Below are positions 1-5,268 of a stretch of 5,288 nucleotides of DNA, one piece after another. The position numbers were made by a program, and so were the translations under genes. Within the stretch, counting starts at the first letter, position 1. Each line of letters starts with the position of its first letter. The notes below the pieces were generated by a model, which worked only from the letters and a program-made list of their open reading frames with translations, searched no databases and was not told the DNA's origin. Source of the stretch: Thiotrichaceae bacterium (GTDB taxonomy: Bacteria > Pseudomonadota > Gammaproteobacteria > Thiotrichales > Thiotrichaceae); the NCBI GenBank assembly GCA_027009095.1, contig JALVDG010000040.1, positions 1-5,288 on the forward strand, written 5' to 3'.

Positions 1-762
1 GGCTGTTTTGGCTATATCGAGGGCAGAGCTATCATCTTTACTATCGTTTATACTTTCAAGTTCATCCGTTACCTCATCTTTGACAGTATCGATAGTATTT
101 TCTAAAGCATCACTATTCGTTGCTTCTTCTGTAACAGAAGTGATCTGCTCTTCAAGCTGACCAATGGGTATTTCTATTGTATCGATATCTTTAGCGGCTT
201 CTGCTGCTTCAGAGTCTTCAATTTCAGTTACTTTATCTTCAATATCACCTTCATCAGTAGATATTTTTGTATCATTGTTATCGCTAAGTACTTCAGTAGA
301 TACATTGGTGGCTGTTCCTGCTGTGTCGAGTAATGTATCACTATCGGAATTATCAGCACTAACTTTTGCTTTAACCGTACTATCTAGTTCGTCACTTAAT
401 TTGCTAACACTTTCTTTTGCGGTATTTTGTAGCTTGGTTGCTTCATTATTAATATCAGTGGCTTTTTTATCGGTATCATCATTAGGCGAATAAGATAGAG
501 CATCTTCTTTGTCAGATAAGATTTGTGCAACTGCCGCCGCTCCAGCACCTGCTGCTACGGCAGTTGTGGCTGATTTGCTGAATTTGGAAACACTATTTTG
601 GGTATCTGTTTTTGCTGAACTGGTTTGAGTGTAGCTTGTACTAGTGGAGTTTACCGCGTCATTCTTTTTACAGAAGAATTTCTTAAGAATGCGTCCTAAT
701 AAGTAGCCAATTAGAAAGGCGAGTAGTGCTAAAAATATTGTTTGTAATATAAAGAAAAACAT
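1..762 (-). CDS. Membrane-anchored acidic low-complexity protein, C-terminus outside the window
   Basis: The frame is open for 254 codons from an ATG at 762 and leaves the window at position 1 without a stop, so the C-terminus is missing. Residues 3-24 form one strongly hydrophobic helix with small-residue spacing (FLIGYLLGR), directly followed by a basic patch (R24, K27, K28, K32, K33). By the positive-inside rule this predicts N-out/C-in, so the tail would be cytoplasmic. Residues 35-65 are Ser/Thr-rich, 66-81 are an Ala/Gly-rich segment, and from about 84 onward the chain is rich in Asp, Glu, Ser, Thr and Ala and looks disordered. The start is supported by AAGGGGG seven bases upstream; the gene begins two bases after the stop of the small ORF, suggesting translational coupling. 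I do not recognise the family from this part. Proteins with this layout can carry a compact C-terminal domain (for example helix-hairpin-helix, or the C-terminal domain of ArfC-like proteins), but none is visible here. Being a gene is well supported; function is unknown. Confidence 0.85.
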   Translation of the reverse strand, partial: MFFFILQTIFLALLAFLIGYLLGRILKKFFCKKNDAVNSTSTSYTQTSSAKTDTQNSVSKFSKSATTAVAAGAGAAAVAQILSDKEDALSYSPNDDTDKKATDINNEATKLQNTAKESVSKLSDELDSTVKAKVSADNSDSDTLLDTAGTATNVSTEVLSDNNDTKISTDEGDIEDKVTEIEDSEAAEAAKDIDTIEIPIGQLEEQITSVTEEATNSDALENTIDTVKDEVTDELESINDSKDDSSALDIAKTA

Positions 763-764
763 AT

Positions 765-863
765 TTATTCCCCCTTATTTGTATTGGAAAATAGACCCAT
801 TAGTAAGCCAAATAGGAAAAATAATAAGAGCCAGAAAGAGAGCTGTGAAAATAGGTATGACAT
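765..863 (-). CDS. 32-residue single-helix membrane peptide
   Basis: This short gene runs from an ATG at 863 to a TAA at 765-767. A longer reading of the frame, from 1019, would overlap the OmpA-type gene by 83 bases. The shorter start is preferred because AGAGG lies nine bases upstream and because it clears the upstream gene. The product begins MSYLFSQL, has one hydrophobic helix at about residues 9-25 (Trp11, many Leu/Phe, a GLLMG small-residue motif at 19-23) and ends in a short polar tail (SNTNKGE). It is too short for any enzymatic domain, so a helper or regulator of a larger membrane partner is the natural inference. It sits between two genes for membrane-anchored proteins and its stop codon is two bases from the next ATG, so all three are likely made together. 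By position and size it resembles ArfB of the mycobacterial arfABC operon, which is somewhat longer. Orientation is not clear from the flanking charges. Confidence 0.72.
   Translation of the reverse strand: MSYLFSQLSFWLLLFFLFGLLMGLFSNTNKGE
770..776 (-). promoter_or_regulatory. Shine-Dalgarno of the acidic membrane protein gene, inside the small ORF
   Basis: On the minus strand AAGGGGG lies seven bases before the ATG at 762. It overlaps the last codons of the 32-residue ORF. Ribosomes finishing the small ORF would end at this site, which fits translational coupling of the two genes. Confidence 0.7.
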
Positions 864-872
864 GATAGGAAA

Positions 873-877
873 CCTCT
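873..877 (-). promoter_or_regulatory. Shine-Dalgarno deciding the start of the 32-residue ORF
   Basis: AGAGG (within CAAGAGG, minus strand) ends nine bases before the ATG at 863. No comparable site supports the upstream in-frame ATG at 1019, which lies inside the OmpA-type gene. This is the main reason for choosing the 32-residue product. Confidence 0.65.
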
Positions 878-882
878 TGTTA

Positions 883-914
883 AAAAGCCTCTTACTAAAA
901 GTTAAAAGGCTTTT
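883..914 (-). terminator. Hairpin between the OmpA-type gene and the small ORF, possible leaky terminator or attenuator
   Basis: An exact 8-base inverted repeat, AAAAGCCT and AGGCTTTT, brackets 16 bases. In the minus-strand transcript the stem extends inward by a U-G pair and three A-U pairs, leaving an 8-base loop. The 3' arm ends in five T, but four of these are inside the stem and AAC follows, so the free U tract is poor. It begins 22 bases after the OmpA-type stop codon. It could end part of the transcripts there, lowering expression of the two downstream genes, or act only as a 3'-end stabiliser. The stem is better on the minus than on the plus strand. Confidence 0.45.
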
Positions 915-936
915 AATACTATAATATGCAGTATAA

Positions 937-2115
937 TTATCGAATGGAGAAGGTAATTCTACGATTTTTTGCTCGACCAGCAGCGTCATCATTTGATGCA
1001 ATAGGCTGTGTTTCACCAAAACCTGTTGATGTAATTATTGATTGATCAACACCAGCATTGACTAAGTATGCTTTAACAGCATCTGCTCTACGTTGGCTTA
1101 GTGCTAAGTTATAGGCATCACTACCTCTACTGTCGGTATGTCCACTGATGAGAATTTTACTATCAGGTACTTTACTGTGACATTCAGTGATAACAACAAT
1201 TAGCTCTTTGAGTAGGGGGAAGCTACTGCTTTTAATATTGGCTTTATTGGTTTCAAAGAGAATGGTCTTTCCAGTCATTATGCTAGTAAGCTTGGTTTGA
1301 CATGCATTGATATCGTCTTTAGCTGCGGTCATGCGTTCTGCTCTAGCCTGTTCTTCAGCCGCAGCTTTTTCCTCTTCTGCCTTTTTAGCTAGCGCTTCAG
1401 CTGCTGCTTTTTCTTCAGCCTGTTTTTTAGCCAGAGCTTCAGCTGCTGCTTTTTCTTCAGCTTGCTTTTTAGCTAGTACTTCTGCGGCGGCAATAGCATC
1501 ATTATCTAAAGAAAGGTTGTTTGTTAAGCTTAAACCTAAAGCAGATGCAATTTTTTCAAAGGCAGAGCTGTCTTCATCAATAGCATCTTGGCTTATTCGC
1601 ATTCCTGAAATTGTTAATACACCTCCCTTGTTTGCATAGCCTTCGCCAACGGTTAGTTTATTAATAATTTTATCAGCACCTACTTTATCGTTAAGTGCTT
1701 TAATAAGATCATCGACTTCTTTTTGTGATGATAAAGTCCCTTCAAGGATATATTTACCATTTTCAAAGTGGGCTTGAAGTGAAGGTAAGGAGAGAGATTT
1801 AATTGTAATGTTATCCTCTACAATACGCACACCAGGAACGCCTAATGCAGTTTGTACTGCTTGATCTCGCGCTTCATCAGAAGTCGTAGTTCCTGTTAGC
1901 AACACATCGCGTCCCCGTTTTTCGATTTCAACGCTTGCCCAGTCAGCATTATTAGCTGTAAGTTGTTGTTGGGTTCGAGATTGAATATCTTTTTCAATGG
2001 GGGTCCATTTAGAGGAAAGCATTAGAAAATAAAGAAAGGGTAAACCGAGAAGAGTCAGTAGCCACCACCAGCCTTTGGATAGACCAGCACAACAACAGGA
2101 TCGTCCATTTGCCAT
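937..2115 (-). CDS. BON and OmpA-like domain envelope protein with N-terminal membrane anchor
   Basis: This 392-residue protein probably ties the inner membrane to peptidoglycan. The N-terminus carries R5 and K14 and an unusual Cys7-8-9 triplet, then a membrane helix at about 16-34 starting with three Trp; no signal-peptidase or lipobox site is obvious, so N-in with the rest periplasmic is inferred. Residues about 38-106 form a BON domain (VLLTGTTTSDEA, then GVPGV); about 111-160 look like a second, more divergent BON (YILEGTLSS). Residues 209-262 are a 14-residue-period Ala/Glu/Lys helix. The OmpA-like domain covers about 279-392, with ILFETNKANI, GHTDSRGSDAYN and SQRRADAVKAYL; D328 and R343 match the Asp and Arg that bind diaminopimelate in OmpA-type domains. 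C272 and C312 flank the first part of this domain and could form a disulfide. AAGG lies eight bases upstream of the ATG. The anchor-BON-OmpA order is that of mycobacterial ArfA (Rv0899), unlike barrel OmpA. Domain calls are firm; the cellular role is inferred. Confidence 0.93.
   Translation of the reverse strand: MANGRSCCCAGLSKGWWWLLTLLGLPFLYFLMLSSKWTPIEKDIQSRTQQQLTANNADWASVEIEKRGRDVLLTGTTTSDEARDQAVQTALGVPGVRIVEDNITIKSLSLPSLQAHFENGKYILEGTLSSQKEVDDLIKALNDKVGADKIINKLTVGEGYANKGGVLTISGMRISQDAIDEDSSAFEKIASALGLSLTNNLSLDNDAIAAAEVLAKKQAEEKAAAEALAKKQAEEKAAAEALAKKAEEEKAAAEEQARAERMTAAKDDINACQTKLTSIMTGKTILFETNKANIKSSSFPLLKELIVVITECHSKVPDSKILISGHTDSRGSDAYNLALSQRRADAVKAYLVNAGVDQSIITSTGFGETQPIASNDDAAGRAKNRRITFSIR
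1330..1491 (-). repeat. 42-bp in-frame tandem repeat (three full units and a degenerate fourth)
   Basis: Within the OmpA-type gene, codons 209-222, 223-236 and 237-250 encode AAAEVLAKKQAEEK, AAAEALAKKQAEEK and AAAEALAKKAEEEK; codons 251-262 are a partial fourth unit. Units 1 and 2 differ at one residue, and units 2 and 3 only at the KQAEEK/KAEEEK end. Fourteen residues are exactly two heptads, so the segment should be a continuous, highly charged helix or coiled coil, like the TolA linker. It likely serves as a rigid spacer between BON domains and the peptidoglycan-binding domain. Because units are in frame, copy number could vary between strains without breaking the gene. Confidence 0.85.
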
Positions 2116-2175
2116 AATATTTACCTTTTTAATGGAGGGTATTTTAGGGGGGGAGAGAAGCCCAAATAAATTGCT

Positions 2176-2204
2176 AGTACATTAACCAGTACAAAGTGTG
2201 TCAT
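2176..2204 (-). promoter_or_regulatory. Candidate promoter, proximal, for the OmpA-type gene
   Basis: On the minus strand ATGACA (5 of 6 to the -35 consensus, 2199-2204), a 17-base spacer and TGTACT (4 of 6 to the -10 consensus, 2176-2181) form a sigma70-like pair. It would give an untranslated leader of roughly 55 bases. In AT-rich DNA such matches arise by chance, and a second candidate of the same quality lies upstream. Confidence 0.3.
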
Positions 2205-2260
2205 TAAAAATTTCATATTGGTTGATGTAATAGAGCAAAGTGGATAATTGAGAACACTCC

Positions 2261-2278
2261 GTAGTATTTATATACTAC
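2261..2278. repeat. Inverted repeat GTAGTAT-TTAT-ATACTAC
   Basis: A perfect 7-base inverted repeat with a 4-base loop lies in the recG/OmpA-type gap. It is not followed by a T run on the minus strand, so it is a poor terminator for recG. It sits just downstream of the distal promoter candidate, where it could be an operator or a leader hairpin. No role can be assigned. Confidence 0.4.
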
Positions 2279-2282
2279 TTAT

Positions 2283-2311
2283 AGGATAAATAATAATATC
2301 TTTATTGTCTA
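2283..2311 (-). promoter_or_regulatory. Candidate promoter, distal, for the OmpA-type gene
   Basis: On the minus strand TAGACA (5 of 6, 2306-2311), 17 bases, then TATCCT (4 of 6, 2283-2288). The predicted start would fall within or next to the inverted repeat at 2261-2278 and leave a leader of about 160 bases. This is no stronger than the proximal candidate; at most one may be real. Confidence 0.28.
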
Positions 2312-2393
2312 TCAGAAAAAATTATAAGTATTGTTTTGTCTTAAAATAAATAAATTTACTATTTTATGTCGCTAAATGTTTCTATCATCTAAT

Positions 2394-4475
2394 CTATGCA
2401 TGAACATAGTCTTCAGCTGTCTTTATCCATCGGTCAATGAGGGGTTGAATTTTTTCGGGATACTTTTTGATGATGACTTCAGAGGCATTCTGTATGCTAG
2501 GCAATAGCTGTTGGTCACGTAGTAAATCAGCAATACGAAACTGCAATTCACCTGTTTGTCGTGTTCCAAAAACTTCACCAGGACCACGAATTTCTAAGTC
2601 AATGCGTGCTATCTCAAAGCCATCATTACTATTACGCAAAGCATTTAAGCGTTTTCTAGCAATTTGAGAAAGAGGGGATTGATACATCAGTACACAACTA
2701 CTCGCGGCTGTACCACGACCCACTCGTCCACGTAGCTGATGTAATTGTGCTAGCCCTAATCGTTCTGCATTCTCAATAATCATTAGCGAGGCATTTGGTA
2801 CATCTACCCCCACTTCTATAACAGTTGTTGCGACCAGTAAGTGTAAGTCTCCCTGTTTAAAAGATTGCATGGTAGATTCCTTTTCAAGGGCACTCATGCG
2901 TCCGTGTACTAAACCAATATTGAGTTTAGGTAAGGCTTCTTGTAATAAGGCTAAGGTTTCTTCGGCATTTTGGCATTGTAAAGCATCAGATTCTTCAATT
3001 AGGGTACAAACCCAATACACTTGTGCACCCTGTTGGCAAACAGCATCAATACGCTGCACAATATCATCACGTCGGGTATTTTGAATGACTACTGTCTTAA
3101 TGGGCGTACGTCCAGGAGGTAGCTCATCTATAACGGAATAGTCCATATCTGCATAGGCTGTCATTGCTAGTGTGCGTGGTATAGGGGTTGCGGTCATGAC
3201 GAGTTGGTGAGGATATAAGTCACCTTGTTTGCCTTTTTCGCGTAAGGCTAAACGTTGATGTACACCAAAACGATGCTGTTCATCAATAATTAATAAGCCG
3301 AGTTGTTTGAAGGTAACGGCGTCTTGAAATAAAGCATGTGTACCTATAACTAAATTACTTAAACCTAAGGCTATATTTTCGATATTATCCCGCCGCTCTG
3401 CTGCTTTTTGTCGTCCTGATAATAAACTCACACGTAAGCCTAATGGCTCGAACCATTCTGAAAAACTCTTTAGATGCTGCTCGGCAAGAATTTCTGTTGG
3501 TACCATTAATGCCACTTGATAGCCTGCTTCAATCGCAGTAAGCGCGGCGGCGGCTGCAACTAAAGTTTTGCCTGAACCTACATCACCTTGTACTAAACGG
3601 CTCATTGGCCATGCTTGTTGCATATCATGTTTTAATTCAGTGATAACTCTTTGCTGTGCACCCGTTAATTGAAACGGCAAAGAGTCTAATAATTGTTGAT
3701 AGAGAACATCTTTGGATAAAAGAGGAATGCCATTGATTTTGCGGCTGTACTCTCGGAATTTTCGTAAACTTAAATGATGGGCAGTGAGCTCTTCAAAAAT
3801 AAGCCGTTGCTGCGCAGGGTGGCTGGTGCTGAGTAACTGTTCTACCGAACTTTCAGGTGTGGGTTGATGTAAAGCAATCAGAGCCTCTGCCAGTGTCATT
3901 AATTTATATTGACGACGTAGGGACTCAGGAAATACCTCATCTAAGCCATCAATATAGCGGATTGCTTCTGTGGTTAATCGTCGCAATGTCCTTTGTTGCA
4001 AGCCTTTAGTGCTAGGGTAAGTAGGCGTTAGACTATCTGCTAATGCCAATGGTGTATTTTTATTGATTATTTTATATTCAGGGTGAACAATCTCCAAGCT
4101 ATTATAGCCCTGATAAATTTCACCAAAACAACGTAGTAATGTACCTCTTGATAAACTGAGTTTTTGTGCATTACTAAAATGAAAAAAACGGAGTGTAATG
4201 ACTCCGCCACTCGCATCAGAAATCTGGCAGACCATCATGCGCCGCTGTTTAAATAAGATAGAGCAGTGATCTACCTTACCTTCAATTAAAACCTCTTGTC
4301 CATGCCGTAGATCAGCAATAGGATAAATACGTGTTCTATCTTGATAACGTAAGGGCAAGTGAAACAGTAAGTCTTGAATTTTCTCTAACCCCAGTTTTGC
4401 CAAATGAGCCGACATTTTAGGTCCAACACCTTTAATCGTATCTATTTTTTGCAGAAGTTGGGTATTAGGCGACAT
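2394..4475 (-). CDS. recG: ATP-dependent DNA helicase RecG
   Basis: RecG is a monomeric double-stranded DNA translocase that regresses stalled replication forks and unwinds Holliday junctions, D-loops and R-loops in the cytoplasm. The product is 693 residues from the ATG at 4475 to TAG at 2394. The N-terminal part holds the wedge/OB domain (TIKGVGPK near 13-20, PLRYQDR at 41-47). The helicase core has Walker A GDVGSGKT (297-304), VPTEILAEQH (325-334), DEQH (398-401), TATPIPRT (428-435), HGRM (524-527), the ATTVIEVGVDVP stretch (549-560) and QLHQLRGRVGRG (577-588). The C-terminal translocation (TRG) hairpin region is at about 617-642 (GFEIARIDLEIRGPGEVFG). All motifs look intact. The frame stays open upstream to 4640, but that part overlaps the glycosylase gene and does not resemble RecG, so the ATG at 4475 is chosen; it lacks a clear Shine-Dalgarno. 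The gene starts 31 bases after the glycosylase stop, suggesting one transcript. Identity is not in doubt. Confidence 0.98.
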   Translation of the reverse strand: MSPNTQLLQKIDTIKGVGPKMSAHLAKLGLEKIQDLLFHLPLRYQDRTRIYPIADLRHGQEVLIEGKVDHCSILFKQRRMMVCQISDASGGVITLRFFHFSNAQKLSLSRGTLLRCFGEIYQGYNSLEIVHPEYKIINKNTPLALADSLTPTYPSTKGLQQRTLRRLTTEAIRYIDGLDEVFPESLRRQYKLMTLAEALIALHQPTPESSVEQLLSTSHPAQQRLIFEELTAHHLSLRKFREYSRKINGIPLLSKDVLYQQLLDSLPFQLTGAQQRVITELKHDMQQAWPMSRLVQGDVGSGKTLVAAAAALTAIEAGYQVALMVPTEILAEQHLKSFSEWFEPLGLRVSLLSGRQKAAERRDNIENIALGLSNLVIGTHALFQDAVTFKQLGLLIIDEQHRFGVHQRLALREKGKQGDLYPHQLVMTATPIPRTLAMTAYADMDYSVIDELPPGRTPIKTVVIQNTRRDDIVQRIDAVCQQGAQVYWVCTLIEESDALQCQNAEETLALLQEALPKLNIGLVHGRMSALEKESTMQSFKQGDLHLLVATTVIEVGVDVPNASLMIIENAERLGLAQLHQLRGRVGRGTAASSCVLMYQSPLSQIARKRLNALRNSNDGFEIARIDLEIRGPGEVFGTRQTGELQFRIADLLRDQQLLPSIQNASEVIIKKYPEKIQPLIDRWIKTAEDYVHA

Positions 4476-4506
4476 GGTAATAGTTGAGTGGTTACAAAAA
4501 ATGCTG

Positions 4507-5139
4507 TTATTGAAAGGTGTTATGCCAAGTGGGGTGGTGTTTAATAAGCTGCAACGCATCATCCAATAAGTTCTTACCAGGTGGCTTACGATACCATGTT
4601 GAAAGCCCCGAAGGGTGAGGTAGAGGGATAATATCAACAAGGTGGTCGCCTAATAAGGGTTTAGCATGTTGTTTACCAACAATATCAGTGAGTAATTTAA
4701 ACTCAAGATACTGTTCCATGGCTAAGCGTCCAATAGGAATTAATAGTTTGGGTTGGATAAGCTGGTATTCTTGTTGTAGCCAATAAGAACAGTTAGCAAT
4801 TTCCTCTTTATTAGGCACTCGATCTCCACCACCTTTAGGATTTTTTCCAGGAAAGCAACGACAGACCGCAGCCATATAAACATGCTCGCGATAATGTGCT
4901 TCACTCACACCAATGGACTCAAACCACTGAAATAATGTTTTACCCGCCGTCCACCCAAAAGGACGTTGTACTTTGCCTTCGTGTACTCCAGGTGCTTGTC
5001 CAACACTCATAATAGCAGATGATGTGGCATTGCCTATAATGACAGGTGGGATCATATCAGGACAACGTACACATTTACTTAGTTTTTGTTGGTGTTGAAT
5101 GAGATTGTTAAATGAAATGACTTTGATGGAAGAACTCAT
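4507..5139 (-). CDS. Uracil-DNA glycosylase superfamily protein, FeS (family 4-like)
   Basis: The 210-residue product belongs to the uracil-DNA glycosylase superfamily (COG1573-like), enzymes that remove uracil or related lesions from DNA to start base-excision repair. Motif 1 is GQAPG (47-51), followed by RPFGWTAGKTLFQWF (59-73); the C-terminal motif is HPSG (175-178) in IPLPHPSGLSTWY. Cysteines C23 and C26 (CVRC), C95 (in VCRCFPG, with C93 nearby) and C117 fit the four-cysteine iron-sulfur pattern of family 4 enzymes. Canonical family 4 proteins read GEAPG in motif 1; here Glu is replaced by Gln, the residue found in GQDPYH of family 1, so the subfamily and substrate range are uncertain. 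Length is typical. The ATG at 5139 opens the frame; no good Shine-Dalgarno precedes it, but a TATAAA box eight bases upstream could give a leaderless mRNA. recG follows after 31 bases, which places the protein in a repair operon. Fold assignment is strong, exact activity is not. Confidence 0.9.
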   Translation of the reverse strand: MSSSIKVISFNNLIQHQQKLSKCVRCPDMIPPVIIGNATSSAIMSVGQAPGVHEGKVQRPFGWTAGKTLFQWFESIGVSEAHYREHVYMAAVCRCFPGKNPKGGGDRVPNKEEIANCSYWLQQEYQLIQPKLLIPIGRLAMEQYLEFKLLTDIVGKQHAKPLLGDHLVDIIPLPHPSGLSTWYRKPPGKNLLDDALQLIKHHPTWHNTFQ

Positions 5140-5147
5140 GGTTATGT

Positions 5148-5175
5148 TTTATAGACGGGTTAAAGCGAGTCCGAA
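5148..5175 (-). promoter_or_regulatory. Candidate promoter of the glycosylase-recG operon
   Basis: On the minus strand TATAAA (5148-5153, 5 of 6 to the -10 consensus) lies 16 bases after a weak -35 match TTCGGA (5170-5175). Only eight bases separate TATAAA from the ATG at 5139, so initiation at the usual distance would fall at or next to the start codon. The absence of a Shine-Dalgarno is consistent with that. The -35 match is weak. Confidence 0.35.
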
Positions 5176-5202
5176 AAAATTAATTTAACAAAACTTTGTA
5201 TG

Positions 5203-5232
5203 AAGACTTATTATTAAATATAGGTCTTTTTT
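5203..5232 (+). repeat. Hairpin with following T run in the upstream flank
   Basis: AAGACTTAT and ATAGGTCTT form a 9-base stem with one G-T pair around an 8-base loop, and the plus strand continues with T to 5232. This looks like a plus-strand terminator, yet no plus-strand gene is seen upstream of it. On the minus strand the stem has a mismatch and no T run. It is probably fortuitous, or it limits antisense transcripts. Confidence 0.3.
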
Positions 5233-5256
5233 ATAGGCAGACTTGAAGTCCAAAAT

Positions 5257-5268
5257 TATGACGTCATA
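5257..5268. promoter_or_regulatory. Perfect 12-base palindrome TATGACGTCATA, possible operator
   Basis: A perfect palindrome lies about 120 bases upstream of the glycosylase start, in non-coding DNA. An 11-base near-palindrome GACTTGAAGTC lies beside it at 5240-5250. Dimeric regulators bind such sites, but roughly one perfect 12-base palindrome is expected by chance in a window this size, so this is only a candidate. Confidence 0.25.

Larger units (their letters stand above)
2116..2393. other. AT-rich non-coding gap between recG and the OmpA-type gene
   Basis: I see no credible gene here on either strand. On the minus strand it contains, in order of transcription, an AT-rich stretch after the recG stop with no convincing intrinsic terminator, one weak promoter candidate, a small hairpin (2261-2278), a second weak promoter candidate, a run of seven C (2147-2153) and the AAAAGG Shine-Dalgarno of the OmpA-type gene (AAGG at 2124-2127). 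It probably holds the separate promoter of the envelope module. Confidence 0.6.

Noticed and set aside
164..493. Plus-strand open frame encoding a Ser/Val/Leu-rich 109-residue product
   Set aside because: It is the antisense shadow of the acidic low-complexity tail encoded on the minus strand; its bias follows from the Asp/Glu/Thr/Ala codons opposite.
864..1019. N-terminal extension of the small membrane ORF
   Set aside because: It overlaps the OmpA-like domain coding region in another frame, has no Shine-Dalgarno, and would put polar sequence ahead of a good start at 863.
1366..1491. 42-bp tandem repeats as a CRISPR-like or iteron array
   Set aside because: There are no unique spacers, and the units are in-frame coding sequence for a helical linker.
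1307..1639. Plus-strand open frame with Ala/Ser/Phe repeats
   Set aside because: It mirrors the 42-bp repeat of the OmpA-type gene on the other strand and has no start signals or recognisable family.
2341..2393. AT-only inverted repeats after recG as a terminator
   Set aside because: The stems contain no GC core and are expected by chance in DNA of this composition.
2467..3084. Two short plus-strand frames inside recG
   Set aside because: They lie fully opposite conserved RecG helicase motifs and have no independent support.
4476..4640. 55-residue N-terminal extension of RecG
   Set aside because: It overlaps the 3' end of the glycosylase gene and shows no RecG similarity, and the 693-residue form fits the family length.
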